From assembly GCA_029465975.1 (NCBI GenBank), contig CM055745.1:7063415-7127414 (forward strand): a stretch of 64,000 nt of DNA. Direction: 5' to 3'. Source of the DNA: Dallia pectoralis (Eukaryota; Chordata; Actinopteri; Esociformes; Umbridae). The notes under the pieces are model-generated. The model had not been told where the DNA came from and searched no databases. It was given only the letters and a program-made list of their open reading frames with translations. Both the position numbers and the translations under genes were made by a program. Below are positions 63,240 to 64,000 of this stretch, piece by piece (the first letter of the stretch is position 1; every line of letters begins with the position of its first letter).

Positions 63240-64000
63240 GTCAGTCTGCTCTCTCACACTCACACACACACTCACACTCACACACACTCACACACACTCA
63301 CACACACACACACACTCACAAACACACACACAGTTATAATTTATAAGTTATAAGTTATAATTACCCACTAGTAAAATAGGTTTGATGGGCTGTGAGGCCA
63401 CTGAAGGTTTAGCAGAAGGTAATTTATGAATCCTAAATAGCACACTTACCTCTATGTGCTTCCCTACTACGACCTGTTCTGTGTAGTTAATAGAGGATCA
63501 TTTGGGATGAGTCCCACGAATACACACACACCTGCAGGGCAGAGACATTATGCTGGCTGACACACTGCCTGTCAGAAAACCAGGGTTGGCCAGGTCACAC
63601 CTGCCAGGCGAACTGGAGCGGCCTTTGTGTGGGTATTTGCTGAGTAAGTTTGCCCGGAGGGAAGAACTGAAGAACAAAGTAGATAATGATTGCGTTTGCC
63701 GACATATTAAAACAACCAGGGGTGTTGGACTTCTACCGTGATCGACGAGCCTGTCACGCAGTCGTCTGTCCTGCGTGCATATTTGTGCTGTTGATTGTGT
63801 CGTATATCTGTATATTGGTGCCCGTGCCGTTAATTAAACTAACTTTAAAGGTCCATTTAGAGTTGAAACATTAACAGAGCTAAGGGACGTGTACAAACAA
63901 AGCAAAGGATGAAAGGACGTTTTGTGTATGTTTTGTAACTATCCATTGTTTGTTTACCGATTGAGCACTATGCTACGCTAAACAATGAGCTATATACCTA
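63240..64000. other. DENND2A intron, with (CACA)n tract
   Basis: A CACACTCACA-type microsatellite lies at 63257-63331. The remainder is unique, with no further exon recognised before the window ends. Confidence 0.6.

Overview
This is an animal nuclear genome window, almost certainly from a teleost fish. Coding exons are short and separated by introns with GT..AG junctions. The recognisable proteins are vertebrate: an SR-protein kinase (SRPK), the mitochondrial kinase-like protein ADCK2 and the Rab exchange factor DENND2A. Several sequences resemble common fish interspersed repeats (Tc1-like inverted-repeat ends and other salmonid-type DNA elements). ADCK2 and DENND2A are also head-to-head neighbours in human, so their arrangement here is conserved synteny. 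The species cannot be named from the sequence. Two runs of exactly 500 N (41436-41935 and 58692-59191) are assembly gaps, and both lie in or beside tandem arrays.

Layout. (1) 1-8.9 kb, plus strand: the 3' end of an SRPK gene, with two alternative-looking copies of one 93-nt exon (3014-3106 and 3471-3563), the terminal coding exon (5936-6120) and a probable 2.6-2.8 kb 3' UTR. (2) 8.9-14.1 kb, minus strand: a complete seven-exon ADCK2 gene of 609 codons, convergent with SRPK. (3) About 14.5-14.7 kb: a TATA-less promoter-like block (TCTCGCGA, ETS, CRE-like and NRF1-like motifs) between the divergent ADCK2 and DENND2A genes. (4) 16.8-63.2 kb, plus strand: the 5' part of DENND2A. It has a possible N-terminal exon (16833-16919), a possible second small exon (44511-44597), the large first main coding exon (55573-56877), then six downstream exons to 63239. 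The DENN core domain lies beyond the window.

Tandem repeats dominate. The DENND2A 5' introns contain successive minisatellite arrays with units of about 47, 44, 27, 15/17, 41/46, 45, 40 and 31 bp, which together fill most of the 17-55 kb interval. Nearly all long open frames there are translations of repeats whose unit is a multiple of three or which simply lack stops; they are not genes.

The most unusual feature is that several tandem duplications sit exactly on RNA-processing signals of real exons. Donor-like motifs descend from the SRPK alternative exon donor (about 20 x 21 bp). The ADCK2 exon 6 end plus donor is repeated five times, and the ADCK2 exon 4 acceptor plus exon start four times. 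A DENND2A exon acceptor and a poly(A) signal are each repeated twice. In every splice-site case I checked, using a duplicated decoy site would bring in a premature stop codon. The SRPK duplicated exon and the coding minisatellite in DENND2A (six copies of a 21-residue unit) show that repeat expansion also alters proteins here.
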